Shown here: positions 60,430-64,000 of the stretch, one piece after another
Numbering within the stretch: the first letter of the stretch is position 1
Layout of the letters: each line of letters opens with the position of its first letter
Assembly: GCA_036419695.1 (NCBI GenBank)
Contig: CP143946.1
Coordinates: 2,908,001-2,972,000 of the forward strand
DNA length: 64,000 nucleotides
Direction of reading: 5' to 3'
Source: [Clostridium] symbiosum
GTDB lineage: Bacteria; Bacillota; Clostridia; Lachnospirales; Lachnospiraceae
Made by a program: the position numbers and the translations under genes
Notes under the pieces: generated by a model
Seen by the model: only the letters and a program-made list of their open reading frames with translations
What the model was told of the DNA's origin: nothing
The model's database searches: none

Positions 60430-61125
60430 CTAGACTTTCAACATCCTGTACCCCACCCCGATATGCGTCTGAATATACTGGGGATTGGACGGATCCGCCT
60501 CAATCTTCTTTCTCAGAGTCGCCATAAAAACTCTCAGCGATGCCACATCGTTATCCCAGGCGCTTCCCCATATTTCTTTTGTAATATAGGTATGCGTCAG
60601 AACCTTGCCCACATTTTTCGCCAGCAGGCAGAGCAGCTTATATTCAATCGGAGTCAGATGAAGCTCCTCCTTTTTCAGGGTAACGGTTCCCGCCGCATAA
60701 TTAATTTCCATGTCACCGTTTGTGAAGACAGAAACCGGCGCCGAACCGTTTCCCGCGTCGTTCAGCCTGCGGAAGGTGACGCGCAGACGGGCCAGCAGCT
60801 CTTCCACGGAAAACGGCTTTGTCAGATAGTCGTCCGCTCCCGCGTCCAGGGCATCAATTTTATCCGTATCCTCGCTTCTGGCGCTGAGCACGATGATGGG
60901 CGTCCTGGCCCAGGAACGAATCTTGTGTATAATATCAATCCCATCCATATCGGGAAGTCCCAAATCCAGCAAAACCACGTCGGGATTATAGGAAACCGCC
61001 TCGGTTATGGCCGTCTCCCCCGTCGCAGCGGTCCGAAACCGGTACTTATGGGTCTCCAGCGTTGTGGTGATGAGATTTCTGACGGCAGCATCGTCTTCCA
61101 CTACCAAAATTAACGGTTTATTCAT
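60430..61125 (-). CDS. kdpE: KdpE-type response regulator
   Basis: Response regulator of 231 residues: receiver domain with PLILVVEDDAAVRNLI (acidic pocket), phospho-acceptor Asp in VVLLDLGLPDMDG (about residue 54) and Lys in TKPF; then an OmpR-type winged helix (YKLLCLLAKNVGKVLTHTYI). It overlaps the end of kdpD by 8 bases. Its usual targets are kdpFABC for potassium uptake; those are not in the window. Confidence 0.9.
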   Translation of the reverse strand: MNKPLILVVEDDAAVRNLITTTLETHKYRFRTAATGETAITEAVSYNPDVVLLDLGLPDMDGIDIIHKIRSWARTPIIVLSARSEDTDKIDALDAGADDYLTKPFSVEELLARLRVTFRRLNDAGNGSAPVSVFTNGDMEINYAAGTVTLKKEELHLTPIEYKLLCLLAKNVGKVLTHTYITKEIWGSAWDNDVASLRVFMATLRKKIEADPSNPQYIQTHIGVGYRMLKV

Positions 61126-63808
61126 GCAGGGTTACCTCCTCAAGTGGTAAAGTAAATGTAAAGACAGCTCCATGGGGCACATTGTCCGTGACCGTAATCG
61201 TCCCTCCGTGCGCCGTAATAATTGATTTGCAGAGAGCCAGGCCGAGGCCAAGGCTGCGTCGGCTGTCGGCCACCCTGGTTCCCGCGGTGTAAAACATATC
61301 AAAGATATGTTCTTTAACCTCTCCTGAGATGCCGTCTCCCGTATCCGCCACGGTCACGACCGCGGCTTCACCCACTTTCTTTGTTTCGACCGTGACCTGC
61401 GAACCGCGGGGCGTATATTTGATGGCATTGTCCACCAGATTGATAATCACCTGCATAATCAGCCTCGCATCCGCCCTCACAAGCAGGAGGGAATCATCCG
61501 ATACGACCCGGATATTGTGTTCGCTCCGCCTCCGGTCCGTATGGCGCAGGGCCTCCGCAATAATCTCATCGAGAAGCTCTGCCGTCAGCCGCAGTTTCAT
61601 TGTCCCGTCCTCGATTCTTGTAACCGACAGCAGGTTTTCCACCAGATTAATCAGCCAGAGGGAATCGTCATAGATATCCTCGTAGAGCCTGAGCCGTTTT
61701 TCCCTGTCAATGCAGTCCTCACTGGAAAGCAGAATTCCCGCATTTCCGGATATCGAGGTCAGGGGCGTCCTCAGATCATGGGAAATGGAGCGCAGCAGAT
61801 TAGCCCGAAGCTGTTCATTCTTTGCCATCAGCGCGGCGGCCTCCCTCTCCTTTGACACTTTATCATTCTTAAGCGCCAGGGCACATTCCCCCAGGATTGA
61901 AAGCATGATACTGTTCTCAAACGCGTCGAGGGGTTCCCCGTCTATTGCGATTCCCACGACTCCGAATATCTCCTGCAACATCCGCACGGACAGATAGAGG
62001 CACCTGGCACTGCCCAGTGTTCCGGTTGTCGCGCCCGCACGCTTATTATTGTGGAAAACCCAGGCGGCCACTGCCCGCTCATTTTCATCGGTATAGGCTG
62101 ACAGAGAGGTTTCACTGTGGACGGCAAAGAGCTGCGGGTCGGCCAGACCACCATTCCGGATTCTATAGAACAGAATATCCCGGTCCAGCAGCTTTGTCAA
62201 CTGGTTGCATGTCACGGAAATCATCCCGGTCAGATCTTTTTCATTGCCGAGCGCCCGGTTTGTGTCAAACAGCACCTTGGTCCTGTAAGCCGTCTCGGCA
62301 GCCTGGCGCGCCTGACGCTGAATCTTTACCGCCAGGGAACTGGTCAGAAATGCCGCTATAAACATAATCGGAAAGGTGGCAAGATACTTCGGATCATAGG
62401 CGTTAAGTGTAAACCTGGGCGCCGTGAACAGAAAGTTAAAAAGCAGGACGCTGATCACGGAGCTTATCAAACTGTACAGGCGGTGTGATGTGACAACCGC
62501 GGTCACCAGCACGCCGAGAATATAGATGGTTATAATATTGGCCTCGCTGAACTGAAGCAGATCAAACAGATAACTGACTGCCGTAGCGGCCGCCAGCACC
62601 AGGAGGCTCTTTGCAAACTCCCCCATGGAAAACTTCTGCTTCTTTGAAAAATGATGCCTCGCCCGGTAAGACAGGGCAATCTGATCCGGAATAATATAGA
62701 TGTCCAGATTAGGGGCCATCCTGGTAATTCTCTCGGTCAGCGGCGGCGGCCCCAGTAAAAAGCTGCGGCGCGTGCTGCTTCTGCCGAGTACAATTTTCGA
62801 TACGCCGGACAGGCGGGCAAATTCGGATATCTGAAAAGCGATGTCCTCCCCGTATACAGTTTCAATCGCCGCCCCGAGCTGCTCCGCAAGGCGGGCGTTC
62901 TGCCTGAGCCTCTCCTTATTTTCATCGGAGGAGGATGCAAAATCCGGCGTTTCCACGAACACGGCCGTGAAACTTCCCTTAAACGCCGCCGCCATCCTGG
63001 CCGCGGTGCGGATAATTTTCGCATTCGTCGGCGAACCCGACAGGCATACCAGGATATGCTCGTCGGCAAGGCTCCGGTTCACCCTCCCGCCCGCCTGCTC
63101 CGACATCCGGTTGACACGGTCCGCGCATCTGCGCAGCGCAATTTCCCTCAGGGCAACGAGATTTTCCACCGAAAAGAAATTTCCCAGCGCCTTTTCGGCC
63201 TGCTCTTTCCGGTAAATCTTGCCATCCTTCAGGCGTTCAATCAGTTCCCCCGGCTCAATATCCACAAGCTCCACCTGCTCCGCATTGTCAAATACAGAAT
63301 CCGGGATTCTCTCCCTTACCGTAATACCCGTGATGGAGGCGACGAGGTCATTGAGGCTCTCAATATGCTGGACATTGATTGTCGTATAGACGTCGATGCC
63401 GTTATTGAGCAGTTCTCTCACATCCTGGTACCGCTTCCGGTGGCGGCAGCCCTCCGCATTGGTATGCGCCAGCTCATCCACCAGAATCAGCTGCGGTTTT
63501 CTCGCTATGGCCGCGTCCAGGTCAAACTCCTGCAGCGTAATACCGCCGTGACGGATTTCTCTGGCGGGCAGAAGCTCCAGCCCGTTTAGCAGCCGGGCGG
63601 TCTGAGGGCGGGCATGTGGTTCCACGTAACCGGCCGCCACATCAATGCCGCGCCGCTTCGCCTCATGGGCGGCCTGTAACATCGCATATGTTTTGCCCAC
63701 CCCTGCTGCATATCCAAAAAATATTTTCAGGCAGCCTCTGCTCTTTGCCTCTTCTTCATTCTTAATTCGGCGTAAAAACTCCTCGGGGCTGCTTCTAGTC
63801 TCTTCCAT
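61118..63808 (-). CDS. kdpD: KdpD-type potassium-responsive sensor kinase
   Basis: Membrane sensor histidine kinase of 896 residues. The N-terminal KdpD domain has FGYAAGVGKTYAMLQAAHEA (Walker-like) and LILVDELAHTNAEGCRHRKR; a universal-stress-like domain follows (HILVCLSGSPTNAKIIRTAA). Four transmembrane helices (about 405-500) precede a GAF-like region and HisKA/HATPase: phospho-His in RSISHDLRTPLTSISG, N box LVDNAIKYTP, G boxes GDGISGEV and LGLGLALCK. The ATG at 63808 is set by AGAGGTG. Responds to low potassium or osmotic stress in known systems. Confidence 0.93.
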   Translation of the reverse strand: MEETRSSPEEFLRRIKNEEEAKSRGCLKIFFGYAAGVGKTYAMLQAAHEAKRRGIDVAAGYVEPHARPQTARLLNGLELLPAREIRHGGITLQEFDLDAAIARKPQLILVDELAHTNAEGCRHRKRYQDVRELLNNGIDVYTTINVQHIESLNDLVASITGITVRERIPDSVFDNAEQVELVDIEPGELIERLKDGKIYRKEQAEKALGNFFSVENLVALREIALRRCADRVNRMSEQAGGRVNRSLADEHILVCLSGSPTNAKIIRTAARMAAAFKGSFTAVFVETPDFASSSDENKERLRQNARLAEQLGAAIETVYGEDIAFQISEFARLSGVSKIVLGRSSTRRSFLLGPPPLTERITRMAPNLDIYIIPDQIALSYRARHHFSKKQKFSMGEFAKSLLVLAAATAVSYLFDLLQFSEANIITIYILGVLVTAVVTSHRLYSLISSVISVLLFNFLFTAPRFTLNAYDPKYLATFPIMFIAAFLTSSLAVKIQRQARQAAETAYRTKVLFDTNRALGNEKDLTGMISVTCNQLTKLLDRDILFYRIRNGGLADPQLFAVHSETSLSAYTDENERAVAAWVFHNNKRAGATTGTLGSARCLYLSVRMLQEIFGVVGIAIDGEPLDAFENSIMLSILGECALALKNDKVSKEREAAALMAKNEQLRANLLRSISHDLRTPLTSISGNAGILLSSEDCIDREKRLRLYEDIYDDSLWLINLVENLLSVTRIEDGTMKLRLTAELLDEIIAEALRHTDRRRSEHNIRVVSDDSLLLVRADARLIMQVIINLVDNAIKYTPRGSQVTVETKKVGEAAVVTVADTGDGISGEVKEHIFDMFYTAGTRVADSRRSLGLGLALCKSIITAHGGTITVTDNVPHGAVFTFTLPLEEVTLHE

Positions 63809-64000
63809 AAAATCACCTCTGTCTGTGAGCGTATACCGTAACGGTTTCTTTCCATTCAATTTTTCATCCTAATCGGTTACAGTATATCAGACTATTTTTA
63901 AAAGACGTATAAGGAAATAAGCGGATGGTATTAAGATTGCATTAAGATTTACTCCCCTCGCCGCAGCTTCAGCAACTATGTACCTCTGCGCGGCATACGC

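Noticed and set aside
1..64000. CRISPR arrays, prophage, rRNA operons
   Set aside because: No regularly spaced short direct repeats, structural phage genes or rRNA signatures were seen on either strand.

Overview
The window looks like a chromosomal segment from a Gram-positive anaerobic clostridium, most plausibly a gut Lachnospiraceae of the Clostridium symbiosum / Enterocloster type. This is inferred from strong AGGAGG ribosome binding sites, clostridial-style proteins (class III fructose-bisphosphatase, BMP-type nucleoside ABC importer, a separate PurO-like IMP cyclohydrolase next to a formyltransferase-only PurH), roughly balanced base composition and near-uniform minus-strand gene orientation. 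No rRNA, phage, transposase or CRISPR array was seen. There is one tRNA, Leu(CAA).

Layout. 1-4.6 kb: ACT-domain gene start, walJ, coaE, polA, a small zinc-finger membrane protein. 4.7-6.3 kb: a DRE-TIM aldolase-like gene, a 36-residue hydrophobic peptide gene with a consensus promoter and its own terminator, and tRNA-Leu. 6.3-10 kb: the last two steps of IMP synthesis, then a YuiF/NhaC-type transporter. 10-11 kb: copy 1 of a large nested inverted-repeat element. 11-27 kb: lipoprotein, upp, cstA, fbp, topB, a DMT exporter, asd-galM, adenine deaminase and a TatD hydrolase. 27.1-28.1 kb: copy 2 of the large element, carrying an insertion. 28-35 kb: a purine nucleoside import and phosphorolysis operon (deoD plus ABC genes) and an M20 peptidase-like hydrolase. 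35.6-46.4 kb: a sugar or polyol operon (FGGY kinase, ribose-type ABC importer, two medium-chain dehydrogenases, class II aldolase, DeoR regulator, aldehyde dehydrogenase). 46.4-48.7 kb: a fragment of the large element, an AraC/GyrI regulator and a membrane-anchored unknown. 48.8-53 kb: parE-parC. 53-60 kb: a glycosyltransferase, a ZIP metal transporter, a PH-domain protein, two coupled unknown proteins, a small XRE regulator and a methyltransferase. 60.4-63.8 kb: kdpDE, without kdpFABC in view.

How the genes fit together. Purine metabolism recurs: de novo IMP formation (purH, purO), adenine deamination (ade), nucleoside uptake (ABC) and cleavage (deoD), with pyrimidine salvage by upp. The 46-35 kb operon reads as a complete route: uptake, oxidation of a polyol to a ketose, phosphorylation, aldol cleavage to DHAP plus an aldehyde, and oxidation of that aldehyde. 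The substrate cannot be read from sequence. One of its dehydrogenases is frameshifted at a run of seven C.

The most unusual structures are the ~0.9-1.0 kb nested inverted-repeat elements (two full copies, one fragment), which encode no recognisable transposase, and the small peptide/RNA gene at 5.80-6.04 kb.
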